From positions 1 to 29,717 of the IMG/VR virus record IMGVR_UViG_3300028025_001135: a stretch of 29,717 nucleotides of DNA. The stretch is one strand, 5' to 3'. Numbering within the stretch: position 1 is the first letter of the stretch; the number at the start of each line of letters is the position of its first letter. The notes under the pieces are model-generated. The model was not told the origin of the DNA. It did not search any database and saw nothing but the letters and a program-made list of their open reading frames with translations. The DNA is from a virus. Shown here piece after piece: positions 12,760-20,933 of this stretch. The position numbers and the translations under genes are program-made.

Positions 12760-13549
12760 CTAGTGGCTCCAAAGATTTAATTTTAATCTCTCCAGAACCA
12801 GCAGAGGCACATGCAGCCTGAATAGGGCATGTCTTGCAAATCTTTGAGTTTGAACGATAGTTTTTCTCTGGCAGGGTTTTATCTTCCCAAGCCTTTCGAA
12901 CATTTCTCATCCACTCAAAAGCGTTCTCTACCCACTCGTACATGTACTGATTTAATTCTACAGGAAAAATCAACAGTTCGTGATTGTTCTTGTTCTCATA
13001 AATCAGGATTGCCTTATTCTTGTTTAGAATCTTCATGTAAATAAGCAACTGGACCATGTGTCCCAGTTTTGGTTTCCCTGCTGCTTTACGATATTCGAAA
13101 CCTTCGTTAGGCATTGTTTTGATTTCACCGAGAAGTTCTGAGCCTTCCCAGTTAAGAATAACGTCACCATATCCAAAGATTGGTGGGCTATCATATGTTA
13201 CTTTAAATTCAGAATCTACAAGCAGACCAGGGACGCTGCCCATTGCTGTTTGAATTCTTTCGTGAGCCTTTGTACCAGCGGTCATGTTTGCACCACCATA
13301 GGCATCGGCGTTGTCTGTAAAGTTTGCACCCTCAAAGGCTAGATACCAATAGCGAGGACACTCTCCGTGAGAGAATGCAATCGTGCTTGGTGCGAATGTC
13401 TTCTTGGTCTGAAACTTGTCTACACGATTGATGGTATAACCAGAGTTAATCTTTTCAATCAGTGCCTCTTTGTCAATGAATGATGGCTTCGAATTTGGAT
13501 TCGATTCAATCTTCTTGAGCATTACTTGTTGCAATAAACTTTTTGCCAT
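12740..13549 (-). CDS. Cas4/RecB-like PD-(D/E)XK exonuclease with Fe-S cluster
   Basis: This 269-aa protein shows the complete Cas4-like pattern: C64 (HGECPRYWYLAF), H96 (AGTKAHERI), D129 (GYGDVIL), the E142-x-K144 of GEIKT, a Q167 in MVQLLIYMK, and three C-terminal cysteines C238, C241 and C247 (CKTCPIQAAC). The four cysteines would bind a 4Fe-4S cluster and the others form the two-metal nuclease site. Phage Cas4-like proteins are thought to be 5' exonucleases for recombination. Its place between RecA-like and RuvC-like genes supports end resection. No ribosome site is apparent at the ATG. Confidence 0.88.
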   Translation of the reverse strand: MAKSLLQQVMLKKIESNPNSKPSFIDKEALIEKINSGYTINRVDKFQTKKTFAPSTIAFSHGECPRYWYLAFEGANFTDNADAYGGANMTAGTKAHERIQTAMGSVPGLLVDSEFKVTYDSPPIFGYGDVILNWEGSELLGEIKTMPNEGFEYRKAAGKPKLGHMVQLLIYMKILNKNKAILIYENKNNHELLIFPVELNQYMYEWVENAFEWMRNVRKAWEDKTLPEKNYRSNSKICKTCPIQAACASAGSGEIKIKSLEPLDEKQTL

Positions 13550-13556
13550 AACGACA

Positions 13557-13862
13557 CTAGCGAGTAATATATTTAAGAGCCGAAACTAAGTTGTTGATTG
13601 ACTCAGCAGCGGTGTAATAAATATTCTTCTTCGCTCTATCTCCTTTATCTACATTGGTTAGCCATGTGGCTTTGAAGGACATCTTCGCTGCAATTGCTTG
13701 CAAACGTACAATCTCCACTTGAGCAACATTTAGCGGAATGTCTGGCTTAAGGATTACCTTAGCAATAAAAGTAAGAGCAGTAGTCAGTTCCTCGTCATTC
13801 ATGTAGTCAGCAATCTCTGTGAGACCGTTGACCATATCAATTGTGTTAGTTGTTTGTTCCAT
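13557..13862 (-). CDS. Conserved helical phage protein, unknown
   Basis: This 101-aa, mainly helical protein begins MEQTTNTIDMVNGLTEIADY and contains VAQVEIVRLQAIAAKMSFKATWL and a basic KGDRAKKNIYYTAAES near the end. The pattern RLQAIAAK followed by KKNIYYT is familiar from marine and actinobacterial phages, with no assigned activity. AAGGAAAC lies before the ATG, and a promoter (13888-13917) is 25 nt upstream. It is the first gene of the transcript leading to the Cas4-like nuclease. Confidence 0.75.
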   Translation of the reverse strand: MEQTTNTIDMVNGLTEIADYMNDEELTTALTFIAKVILKPDIPLNVAQVEIVRLQAIAAKMSFKATWLTNVDKGDRAKKNIYYTAAESINNLVSALKYITR

Positions 13863-13887
13863 TTTGTTTCCTTAATGTTGTAGTTCT

Positions 13888-13917
13888 ATTATACACTATC
13901 AGGTGGCAGTTGGTCAA
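13888..13917 (-). promoter_or_regulatory. Promoter at the end of the PD-(D/E)XK-like gene
   Basis: TTGACC (13912-13917, minus strand), 18 nt, TATAAT (13888-13893). The -35 is within ACTTGACCA, similar to other promoters here. It overlaps the last codons of the upstream gene and would drive the Cas4-RuvC part of the operon. Confidence 0.75.
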
Positions 13918-14188
13918 GTATCATCTCTAACAGGCTGAACTCAATAACAGCGAGGCGAGTCTTAATTCCTGAATCGCCCAGTACGACAACAATGATAGGG
14001 TCATTGTTATTACGGATAGCGTCAGTAGTAGCCTTAGCCCAAACCTCTTTGTTAAGTGTAAAGGACTTGCCAACTTCCTTGAAATCGGCTGTGAAGTTCC
14101 TCCAAGTCGCATCCCCCTTGTGGGTATTCCTCCCAGAGTTCTTGTGTTGCTTGGCATCAATACGTTTAGACTCACTACGCTCACTCAT
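13889..14188 (-). CDS. Possible PD-(D/E)XK-fold nuclease, small
   Basis: This 99-aa protein has a basic N-terminus (SERSESKRIDAKQHKNSGR), then KGDATWRNFTADFKEVGKSFTL, with D and D-x-K spaced as in Hjc-like resolvases and VRR-NUC-type nucleases (GD, then DFK, then KSF). A later strand (IIVVVLGDSG) completes a possible restriction-endonuclease fold. It is shorter than typical Hjc proteins. The assignment is tentative, but position next to RecA supports a DNA-processing role. It overlaps the Zn-ribbon gene by 8 nt and carries a promoter in its 3' end. Confidence 0.6.
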   Translation of the reverse strand: MSERSESKRIDAKQHKNSGRNTHKGDATWRNFTADFKEVGKSFTLNKEVWAKATTDAIRNNNDPIIVVVLGDSGIKTRLAVIEFSLLEMILDQLPPDSV

Positions 14189-14351
14189 AATCCTTCCTAG
14201 ATTTCTTTGTACTCAAGTTTACCACACTGACGTGTTTTTCGGGACACATCCAAGTAATCTCTTTTGTCTCAGGATATACCCTAACAGTCTTTACCTCTAC
14301 CTTACAGGTGTGACAAGGAAAACTACCAGGATAAATAGTGTACTTAGCCAT
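14181..14351 (-). CDS. Small zinc-ribbon phage protein
   Basis: This 56-aa gene lies between the RecA-like and nuclease-like genes and overlaps both by 8 nt. It begins MAKYTIYPGSFPCHTCKVEV and continues with TVRVYPETKEITWMCPEKH, giving C-x2-C and C-x3-H ligands, then a Lys-rich end. The motif order (YPG, CHTC, YPETKxxTWMC, KH) is known in other phages. It may bind DNA or a recombination partner, but this is unproven. The ribosome site is weak, so it may rely on coupling to the upstream stop codon. Confidence 0.75.
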   Translation of the reverse strand: MAKYTIYPGSFPCHTCKVEVKTVRVYPETKEITWMCPEKHVSVVNLSTKKSRKDYE

Positions 14352-15357
14352 TGTTATTTACCATAGCCTTAATGCTGTCTTGCAGGTCTAGGTCTTCTCG
14401 TACTCTTGCTACAAACTTATCTCTACCCTGCAACTTAGTGCCGTCAGGAAGGATATACCAGGCTCCTGTACGCTCTACAATGCCCATCATCTCTGCAGTG
14501 TCAACCAAGTCTCCAATGCTGTCTATGCCTACGAGAGGACCTCTGAAGTAGAAGTCGTACTCACCAGACTGAAAGCCTGGAGATGTTTTAGAGAACTGAA
14601 GTTCCCAGCGAACCTTGCGACCAATCTTTTCTTCAATCAGTTTATCGCCAATTGGAATCTTGCCCTTGATGGCTTGATTGTCTGACTCAGAACTAAATAG
14701 TTTAATTACTGTTGATGAATAGAACTTGGTAGCCTGTCCACCTGTTGGCTGTTGGCTAGTGTACATAGCAGAGATATTGTTACGGCTCTGGCTAATCAGA
14801 ACAAACAGCGTTGGCTTTACTTTGTTATTAGCATAGTTAAGCATCTTCCATGCGTTGCTGAAGTCACGAGACTCTGCACCAATCTGCTTGGTGTTTTCTA
14901 GTTGCTTGAGTTCATCAGTATCCTTCTCAAAATAAATAGCAGGTAGTAGAGATGTGATTGAGTCAACCACGATAACATCTACACCAGCATTCATTAGATT
15001 AGTTCCTACATCTACCATTTCGTTAATTGTACGAGCCTGAGAGACAATTAGGTTCTCCGTATCTACCCCAAGTTTCTTAGCCCAGTCTTCCGAGTAGGAC
15101 ATCTCAGCATCAATCCAAGCACATAACTTACCCTCTTCTTGTGCCTGAGCAATCATCTGTAGGCAAAGTGAAGACTTTGCAGACGACTTGCTTCCCCAGA
15201 TTAATACTTGACGACCCATAGGTAGTCCACCGAGTAGAGCACGGTTAAGACCAAAACTAGGCGTAGCCTGATAGGTTGTTTCAAACCCTGCACCATTAGA
15301 CAGACGCTTACGAATGCGTGGGTCTAGTTGTGCCATTGCTTCTTCAAATGTGGTCAT
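14344..15357 (-). CDS. recA: RecA/UvsX-like recombinase
   Basis: This 337-aa protein is a RecA-fold strand-exchange ATPase. After GGLPMGRQVLIWG the Walker A reads GSKSSAKSS (55-63), with alanine A60 where glycine is usual, then K61-S62. Walker B is VDVIVVDSITSLLP (about 114-127). The segment EDWAKKLGVDTENLIVSQ and the L2-like stretch with MYTSQQPTGGQATKF are also RecA-like. It would promote replication repair and concatemer formation with the nearby Cas4-like and RuvC-like proteins. It starts in an ATGA overlap with nrdH, with GGAG 8 nt upstream. Confidence 0.92.
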   Translation of the reverse strand: MTTFEEAMAQLDPRIRKRLSNGAGFETTYQATPSFGLNRALLGGLPMGRQVLIWGSKSSAKSSLCLQMIAQAQEEGKLCAWIDAEMSYSEDWAKKLGVDTENLIVSQARTINEMVDVGTNLMNAGVDVIVVDSITSLLPAIYFEKDTDELKQLENTKQIGAESRDFSNAWKMLNYANNKVKPTLFVLISQSRNNISAMYTSQQPTGGQATKFYSSTVIKLFSSESDNQAIKGKIPIGDKLIEEKIGRKVRWELQFSKTSPGFQSGEYDFYFRGPLVGIDSIGDLVDTAEMMGIVERTGAWYILPDGTKLQGRDKFVARVREDLDLQDSIKAMVNNNG

Positions 15358-15581
15358 TTGATTGCTCCTAACTTTTCTGGCTTGTATCCAGACCAGGTTT
15401 CTGTATCTGTCACTACGATTGGTGCTGCTTTGAATCCTTGATTAACAAACTCAACCAACTTCTCATAGTTGTCGTCTGACTGTAGATTTTCTACGGTGTA
15501 CTCAATGCCTTCTCTATCCAAAAACTTTTTGGTCTGCTCACATTGAACGCAGTTTGGATTTGTATATACAATTACTGACAT
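15354..15581 (-). CDS. nrdH: NrdH-type glutaredoxin-like redoxin
   Basis: This 75-aa protein has the dithiol active site C11-V-Q-C14 near its start (YTNPNCVQCEQTKKFLD), a TxPxx-type cis-proline at P54 (KAAPIVV) and the C-terminal WSGYKPEKL motif that marks NrdH. NrdH donates electrons from thioredoxin reductase to class Ib ribonucleotide reductase. No reductase gene is in this window, so it probably serves the host enzyme or one elsewhere in the phage. TAATG overlap links it to the mazG-like gene; GGAG is 10 nt upstream. Confidence 0.9.
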   Translation of the reverse strand: MSVIVYTNPNCVQCEQTKKFLDREGIEYTVENLQSDDNYEKLVEFVNQGFKAAPIVVTDTETWSGYKPEKLGAIK

Positions 15582-15916
15582 TAGAAACGCACTCCGTGCT
15601 TCTCTGGACGAGTCTTGTTGAATCCAGTCTTGTTCTCAAATGCGTAGTCCAGGGACACAGTTGTATAACCGTGCTCTACCAAACCAGCATAAAGGTCAAG
15701 TGTGCGAATAAGAATATCTGAGAACTCTGCAGCAATCTCGTCTTCGCCCTTGTCTTTGCGGATTGCTTCCATAACCTCAGTAACTTCTGACACAATCATC
15801 ATTAGTTGTTTAGTTACGAATATGTCTACCTGTTCTTCGGTAGCCTCGTCAATCACTTTCCAGAAACCTTTTTTGACTGCGGTTTCATGCAGTTGCATTG
15901 CTAGTTCATCAAACAT
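15581..15916 (-). CDS. MazG-like nucleotide pyrophosphohydrolase
   Basis: The ATG at 15916 (111 aa) is chosen over the longer frame, because GGAGG lies 9 nt before it and the MazG fold begins at KKGFW. The metal-binding residues are E44 and E47 in SEVTEVMEAI, and E64 and D67 in AEFSDILIRTLDL, the usual E-x2-E/E-x2-D pattern. Such enzymes hydrolyse NTPs, dNTPs or ppGpp. In a phage it could clean the nucleotide pool or damp the stringent response. It overlaps the polymerase gene by 8 nt, so both are translated together. Confidence 0.88.
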   Translation of the reverse strand: MFDELAMQLHETAVKKGFWKVIDEATEEQVDIFVTKQLMMIVSEVTEVMEAIRKDKGEDEIAAEFSDILIRTLDLYAGLVEHGYTTVSLDYAFENKTGFNKTRPEKHGVRF

Positions 15917-18900
15917 TAAATACGTCCTCCATAATAGTTGTTCCATCTTTAGTTTTACCCAAAGAGAATTTGTATACGTTACCTTCGTCAATCTTCATGT
16001 AAGCCTTTGGATAGGCAGTAGGGAATACAGTAACGCTGTGTAAGTCCCTTGAAGAATCTGCCAAGACCAAAGAAGCCATCTTCTTGCCAGCCTTGGTAAC
16101 TCTTGACTTGAATGATACAACATATAGTTCATCATCCTTGTAGGGTAATTGACGGAAGTTAAGAATCTTAATCAATCCGCTAGTGTTACCCTTCGCTTCG
16201 TCAACAGGAATTGCTGTGACGATACGATTGTCACTTGCTAGAATAATATAGGTACGACCTGCTTCGACAGTAGACTGCTCTTCGTCGAAGATACCAGTGC
16301 TACCAGTCTTGTCTAGAATCTCTACACGAGACCAGCCCTTGCCACGCTTGATTGTCTTAACCATTCCCATAAGAACGTAAGCACCCTTTTCCTCGTACTC
16401 TTCAACATCGTTGATGAATGCGTGGTAGTGTGATGGCACAGACATGTTGAACTCTGGCAAGTTTAGATACTCGTACAGGTTCTCTTTGACTTCTTCATCG
16501 TTGCGTGGGTTGTCTGTGAATGTTGCAGCACCAATTACTTTGAGTGCTTGCAAGGCACGAGAGTTTACCCCATTACCCTTACCAAACGTGAACTCCTCAA
16601 GTTCTTTGTAGGAGTTGAACGGACGAGCAGCCATGTACTTTTCTGCAATGTTATCACTAATAAACTTAATAGATGATAGTCCGAATCTAATACCCTTGCC
16701 CTCAATCTTAAAGTCGATGTCGGAGTCGTTGATGTGTGGCAACTTGACCTGAATACCCATACGCTTTGCTTCAATCAGGTACTCTGTACGAGCATCCTTG
16801 TCACTCTCGTTCTTAAGCAGAGCGAACATGAATTCGATTGGGTAGTAGTACTTCAACCAAGCAGTCCAGTAGGAAACAGTTGAGTAGGCTACAGCGTGAG
16901 ACTTGTTGAATGAGTATCCAGCGTGAGCCTCAAAGTCTGTCCACAAATCTTTAGCAAGGTTAGGTGACATAAAGCGAGAAGCACCATTGATAAATTGTTC
17001 TTGGAACTGGTCGAACTCTTTAGCATCTTTCTTCTTACCAATAATCTTACGAACCTTATCGGCTTCTGCCATTGTCATACCGCCAAGTTCTGTACAGGCT
17101 TGCATAACCTGTTCCTGATACAGAATACATCCGTAGGTGTCAAGTGTGAATGGCTTCATCAACTGGTGGTGGTAGGAGATGTTCTGCTTACCGTGCTTAC
17201 GAGCGATGTAGTCCTTACCAATTGTGTTCATAGCACCTGGACGAACCAGAGCGTTAGAAGCAGCCAACTCGTTGAAGTTCTTGACACCCATCTTGACTAG
17301 CAGGTTGGTATATGGTGTGGCTTCACATTGGAACACGCCCTTAGTGTAACCGTCAGATAGCATACGGTAGACGTTAGCATCTTCCATGTTCAAAGAGTGC
17401 AGGTCAATGTCTGTTCCAGAACGCTCCTTGATAATCTTAACAGTGTCCTGAATAACAGATAGGGTCTTTAGACCCAGAGCATCAATCTTGATTAGACCGA
17501 TACGTTCTGCTTCTTCCATGTCTACTGCTACTACTGGAATACGTTCCTTGCTACCTGGGGCAGTGCGAGTTTCTAGCGGAGCGAACTTAAAGATAGGCTC
17601 CTTAGATGTAACCACACCAGCAGCGTGAATACCAGTGCCACGAATACGACCACGAAGTTGCTCTCCATAGTACTCAATCTCTGGATACTTCTCACGGAAC
17701 TCTGCAGTTGATTTAGAGTTTAGATAGTCGTCCCAGTCGTCAACAAGTTTAAGAACCTTATTCACATCTGCTAGTGGAATGTTTAGTACACGAGCAATGT
17801 CACGAACGACACCCTTACCCTTGAACTCAAGGAACGTGGCAATCGAAGCAACGTGGCGATACTGTCTAACTAGATAGTCTTTCACATCTTCTCTGCGTGA
17901 GTCTTGGATGTCTGTATCAATATCTGGAAAGTCATTACGCTCTGGGTTGATAAATCGGAAGAACAGAAGACCGTGCTGAATAGGGTCAATGTCTGTGATA
18001 CCCAGCGTGTAGCAAAGTAATGAGCCAGCAGACGAGCCACGTCCTGGACCAACCATTACGTCTTCTTTCTTAGCCCAGTTAATCATGTTACGAACAACTA
18101 GGAAGTAAGGACCAAACTTCTTGTCCTTGATAATCTGAAGTTCTTCTTCTAGACGGTCAAGGTATTCTTGCTTATCGGCAAGACCACGTTCAACAAGACC
18201 AGCCATAGCGAGTTCCTGAAGTTCTGTATCTGGGTCTTGATACTGAACAGGTAGCAGGTCAAGGTAGTCTGGCAAGTCATAGTCCTGAATCTGGTCAGCA
18301 ATGTCCTTGCTGTTCTGGTACATGTCTTCACGGTCGATGCCTTGCTTTAGCATAGCGTTACGCATCTCTTCGTCAGACAGTAGGTGAATCTCAAAGTCCT
18401 TGAATGACATCTGACGGTCTGCACCATACAGGTAGTCTAGTTTGTCTAGAAGATTGTCGTAGTCTTGTGTACCAGCAAAGTTTGCATCGCCAACTACCTT
18501 GTTAGAATATGAGTTTAGGATTAGTTTAAGTTCCTGAATCTCACGTTGTGATGGGTCTGCGTGGTGGCAGTCTGGAGTAATAACAGGCTTAACACCAAAT
18601 TCATCTGCAAGTGCTAGAAGCATCTTGTTTACTTGTGGTGGGTTGTGTGGCATGACCTCAATGTAATAGTCGTCACCAAATGTTTTCTTAGCCCACTGAA
18701 TGTGCTCTTTGGCTACAGATAGGTCGTCTGCTTCGATAGCCTTGCACAAGTATCCTGATAGACAGCCTGAAGTAATTACCAGACCTTCCTTGTACTTCTC
18801 CAGAATCTCCCAGTCCATGCGAGGCTTTTTATAGAAACCCTCAGTCCAGGCTAGTTCATTTAGTTTGTTAAGGTTCTCAAGACCCTTTGCATCTTTTGCA

Positions 18901-19187
18901 AGGATGATAAGGTGATTGTAGTTTAGATTGAGTAGGTCTTCTTTGTCCTTCTCTTCGTGGTCAAAGCGGTCTTTACAGATGTACCCTTCGACACCAAGAA
19001 TTGGTTTGATACCTGCTGCTTTTGCAGCACGATACATCTCACGGTGTCCCGATAGAGAGCCGTGGTCTGTGATTGAGATAGAAGTCATACCCACAGATAC
19101 AGCACGGTCAACGTACTCCTGTGGTGTGGCAATGCCATCGAATAGACTGTAGTGTGTGTGAACGTGAAGTGGAGCGTAACTGCTCAT
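15909..19187 (-). CDS. dnaE: DNA polymerase III alpha subunit (DnaE type)
   Basis: This 1092-aa protein is a family C polymerase. The PHP domain is at the N-terminus (LHVHTHYSLFDG with H8, H10 and H12; ITDHGSLSG). The palm has GPGRGSSAGS at 380-389 and catalytic aspartates D422 and D424 (PDIDTD), with D569 in KIDALGLKTL. The fingers/HhH region follows (YSFNKSHAVAYS), then an OB-fold-like part (about 930-1000, VLMGMVKTIKRG). It is slightly shorter than cellular DnaE. It probably replaces the host replicase on phage DNA and may use the host clamp. The PHP ligands look intact, so proofreading by PHP is possible. AAAGG lies 7 nt before the ATG and a strong promoter 33 nt upstream. Confidence 0.96.
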   Translation of the reverse strand: MSSYAPLHVHTHYSLFDGIATPQEYVDRAVSVGMTSISITDHGSLSGHREMYRAAKAAGIKPILGVEGYICKDRFDHEEKDKEDLLNLNYNHLIILAKDAKGLENLNKLNELAWTEGFYKKPRMDWEILEKYKEGLVITSGCLSGYLCKAIEADDLSVAKEHIQWAKKTFGDDYYIEVMPHNPPQVNKMLLALADEFGVKPVITPDCHHADPSQREIQELKLILNSYSNKVVGDANFAGTQDYDNLLDKLDYLYGADRQMSFKDFEIHLLSDEEMRNAMLKQGIDREDMYQNSKDIADQIQDYDLPDYLDLLPVQYQDPDTELQELAMAGLVERGLADKQEYLDRLEEELQIIKDKKFGPYFLVVRNMINWAKKEDVMVGPGRGSSAGSLLCYTLGITDIDPIQHGLLFFRFINPERNDFPDIDTDIQDSRREDVKDYLVRQYRHVASIATFLEFKGKGVVRDIARVLNIPLADVNKVLKLVDDWDDYLNSKSTAEFREKYPEIEYYGEQLRGRIRGTGIHAAGVVTSKEPIFKFAPLETRTAPGSKERIPVVAVDMEEAERIGLIKIDALGLKTLSVIQDTVKIIKERSGTDIDLHSLNMEDANVYRMLSDGYTKGVFQCEATPYTNLLVKMGVKNFNELAASNALVRPGAMNTIGKDYIARKHGKQNISYHHQLMKPFTLDTYGCILYQEQVMQACTELGGMTMAEADKVRKIIGKKKDAKEFDQFQEQFINGASRFMSPNLAKDLWTDFEAHAGYSFNKSHAVAYSTVSYWTAWLKYYYPIEFMFALLKNESDKDARTEYLIEAKRMGIQVKLPHINDSDIDFKIEGKGIRFGLSSIKFISDNIAEKYMAARPFNSYKELEEFTFGKGNGVNSRALQALKVIGAATFTDNPRNDEEVKENLYEYLNLPEFNMSVPSHYHAFINDVEEYEEKGAYVLMGMVKTIKRGKGWSRVEILDKTGSTGIFDEEQSTVEAGRTYIILASDNRIVTAIPVDEAKGNTSGLIKILNFRQLPYKDDELYVVSFKSRVTKAGKKMASLVLADSSRDLHSVTVFPTAYPKAYMKIDEGNVYKFSLGKTKDGTTIMEDVFNV

Positions 19188-19219
19188 TATTTACCTTTGT
19201 TAGTAGTTATTGTATTACA

Positions 19220-19248
19220 AGTATAATGCATCTGGATGTTCTTGTCAA
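19220..19248 (-). promoter_or_regulatory. Consensus promoter for the polymerase operon
   Basis: TTGACA (19243-19248), 17 nt, TATACT (19220-19225) on the minus strand, in the wider motif ACTTGACAAG. It lies immediately after the strong terminator of the ssb-like gene, 33 nt before dnaE. Confidence 0.85.
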
Positions 19249-19254
19249 GTGACG

Positions 19255-19290
19255 AAAGTGGGGGCAGGGATGCGATTCACCTACCCCCAC
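19255..19290 (-). terminator. Strong terminator between ssb-like gene and dnaE
   Basis: On the minus strand GTGGGGGTAGG pairs with CCCTGCCCCCAC in a GC-rich 11-bp stem (one G-U pair) around a 10-nt loop, spanning 19258-19290, followed by TTT. Only three T follow, but the stem is very stable. It insulates the polymerase promoter from the upstream replication transcript. Confidence 0.75.
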
Positions 19291-19302
19291 AATCAATGGA
19301 TA

Positions 19303-19956
19303 CTACCAGTCAGTGTTGCTGGAAGTTACTGAAGTGTTTTCAAATCCGAAGTAGAAGTTTTCTTGGTCTTCGTACTTAACTTCACGGACAACCTTCTCAA
19401 GGTCGAATGTTTCCAGTTCACCCCAGTTGTGTGGTTCTGAATCTGGCTTGGTTGGAAGCAAGGTGTAGTTGGTTTCAGTTCCCTGACCATTACGCTTAAT
19501 CTTCCACTCAAGGTTTGAGATTGAGCCAGTTTCGATTGCGTATTCACGCAAGTTACCGAATGCTGACTGCTTTGAGATACCCTGTGACCATACAGCCACA
19601 TATGGGGTCTCTGTTCCATCATCGATGATTACGTTACCGTACCAACGAAGACGTGAACGCCATCCACCCTTTGGCTCTTTACGACCCATCTCACAACCGT
19701 AGCAACGACCTTCTGAATCGATGGTACATGCTGCCTTACGCTTGTAGTCCTTTGGGTTGGTGTGTTCTGCGATTACCACGGAAAGTCCACGGTCCTCGCT
19801 GAAGTTTGCTGAGTCGCTGTCTAGTTCTTCAACGAAGCGAATCTTTGCAGACTGTCCGTCAGCCAACTTGACCCAACGAACTTTCTGACCTGTGTTTTCA
19901 TATTTTGGCTTATCCATTAGTGCACCGATATCTTTTAGCCCTTTAATTACGCTCAT
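19303..19956 (-). CDS. Putative single-strand DNA-binding protein, gp32-like zinc type
   Basis: This 217-aa protein has a possible zinc site H65, C77, C85, C88 (H-x11-C-x7-C-x2-C) in AEHTNPKDYKRKAACTID, SEGRCYGCEMG. The order and spacing closely resemble T4 gp32 (H-x12-C-x9-C-x2-C), which carries its zinc in the OB-fold DNA-binding core. The core is rich in Trp, Tyr and basic residues (GGWRSRLRWYGNVI, LEWKIKRNGQG) as expected for single-strand binding. The C-terminus ends in Asp-Trp and is polar. Its place between primase and polymerase supports this. The name is inference from motif and context. AAGGAG lies 8 nt before the ATG. Confidence 0.75.
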   Translation of the reverse strand: MSVIKGLKDIGALMDKPKYENTGQKVRWVKLADGQSAKIRFVEELDSDSANFSEDRGLSVVIAEHTNPKDYKRKAACTIDSEGRCYGCEMGRKEPKGGWRSRLRWYGNVIIDDGTETPYVAVWSQGISKQSAFGNLREYAIETGSISNLEWKIKRNGQGTETNYTLLPTKPDSEPHNWGELETFDLEKVVREVKYEDQENFYFGFENTSVTSSNTDW

Positions 19957-19988
19957 AGTATTTCTCCTTATGTTTGTTTAGCGGATTA

Positions 19989-20933
19989 CTAGTTTAGCAT
20001 ACTGGATATGGTTTTGTCAAACGATTCATCAATATTTTTTATTGCATCGTCAGGCATGTCTCCGATATCCTTGTATTGCTTATCTATTTTAATTACAGTA
20101 ACACGAGAGCCTAGTCGCTCTACGATTTTGTCTTTCATGTTACCGCCAGCCTCATCGTTATCAGCAATAACAATAACGTTATTGAAGTACTTCTGAAGCA
20201 AGTCTGTTTGTATTCTGGATACATTTGCACCCAAGGTTGCTACTGCAGGAAATCCACACTGGTCTAGGCGGATAGCATCAAATGATGATTCAACTACATA
20301 GACTTTACCAGCAGCCTTTACTCTGTGTAGATTGAATAGGACTTTGCTCTTTGGCAGCCCTGGAGTATTCTTAAAGTCTTTACCTTCGACAGACCGCCCC
20401 ACAAACCCCACAGAAACGCCGTCAGGCGAGTGTACAGGGATTGTAACCATGTCTTGCTTCTCTGAGTACCCCAAATTAAATTTGTTGACTGAAGCCTCGT
20501 TTATGAGCCTTCCTGAGTAGTATCTCATGGCTCTAGGAGATTCCAATGCCTGAGAACTTAAACGCTTGATTAGCAGTTCGTCATAGGGAATGTAGTCTGG
20601 CTTGTTTACTAATGACTGATTAATTTGATAAGATAGGTCAGTCTCTGTTTCTTTGGACTTGATGTAGCGTACCGCCTCAAAGTAGGTGCGACCAGACGTT
20701 TTCATAATTAGTGATGGCAGGTCTGAGACATGCTGGCATGAGAAGCAGAAGAAGAATCCAGTACGCTTATCTACTTCGCCAGCAGGTGAGCGATAGTTAT
20801 TGTGGAATGGGCAGAAGATGATGTAGTCAGAATCTACTTCTGATTCAATGTTGATTCCAGACCCATTGATAACTCTTTTAATTTGCTCTTGTGAGTAGGA
20901 ACCATTAGTGTTCCGTCTATTCCCATTATGCAT
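19989..20933 (-). CDS. dnaG: DnaG-type DNA primase
   Basis: This 314-aa primase has an N-terminal CHC2 zinc ribbon with C41, H44, C63 and C66 (FCPFHNNYRSPAGE, FFCFSCQ), and a TOPRIM domain with E214 (YVVESSFDAIRL), DNDEAG at 257-262 and the D-x-D-like GDMPDD near 290. It is about half the length of cellular DnaG and lacks the C-terminal helicase-binding domain. It synthesises RNA primers. The ATG at 20933 is 100 nt inside the upstream gene in another frame; the first ten residues (MHNGNRRNTN) look unlike the rest, so the conserved part begins near SYSQEQIKRVING. Confidence 0.92.
   Translation of the reverse strand: MHNGNRRNTNGSYSQEQIKRVINGSGINIESEVDSDYIIFCPFHNNYRSPAGEVDKRTGFFFCFSCQHVSDLPSLIMKTSGRTYFEAVRYIKSKETETDLSYQINQSLVNKPDYIPYDELLIKRLSSQALESPRAMRYYSGRLINEASVNKFNLGYSEKQDMVTIPVHSPDGVSVGFVGRSVEGKDFKNTPGLPKSKVLFNLHRVKAAGKVYVVESSFDAIRLDQCGFPAVATLGANVSRIQTDLLQKYFNNVIVIADNDEAGGNMKDKIVERLGSRVTVIKIDKQYKDIGDMPDDAIKNIDESFDKTISSMLN
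19991..20020 (-). promoter_or_regulatory. Promoter for the ssb-like gene
   Basis: TTGACA (20015-20020), 18 nt, TAAACT (19991-19996) on the minus strand. The -10 overlaps the primase stop codon. The -10 is two mismatches from consensus. It would allow extra ssb-like mRNA. Confidence 0.55.

Noticed and set aside
17140-17165. TTGACA-17-TATCAG inside the polymerase gene
   Set aside because: It encodes a conserved polymerase segment, the -10 has two mismatches and no gene start follows.
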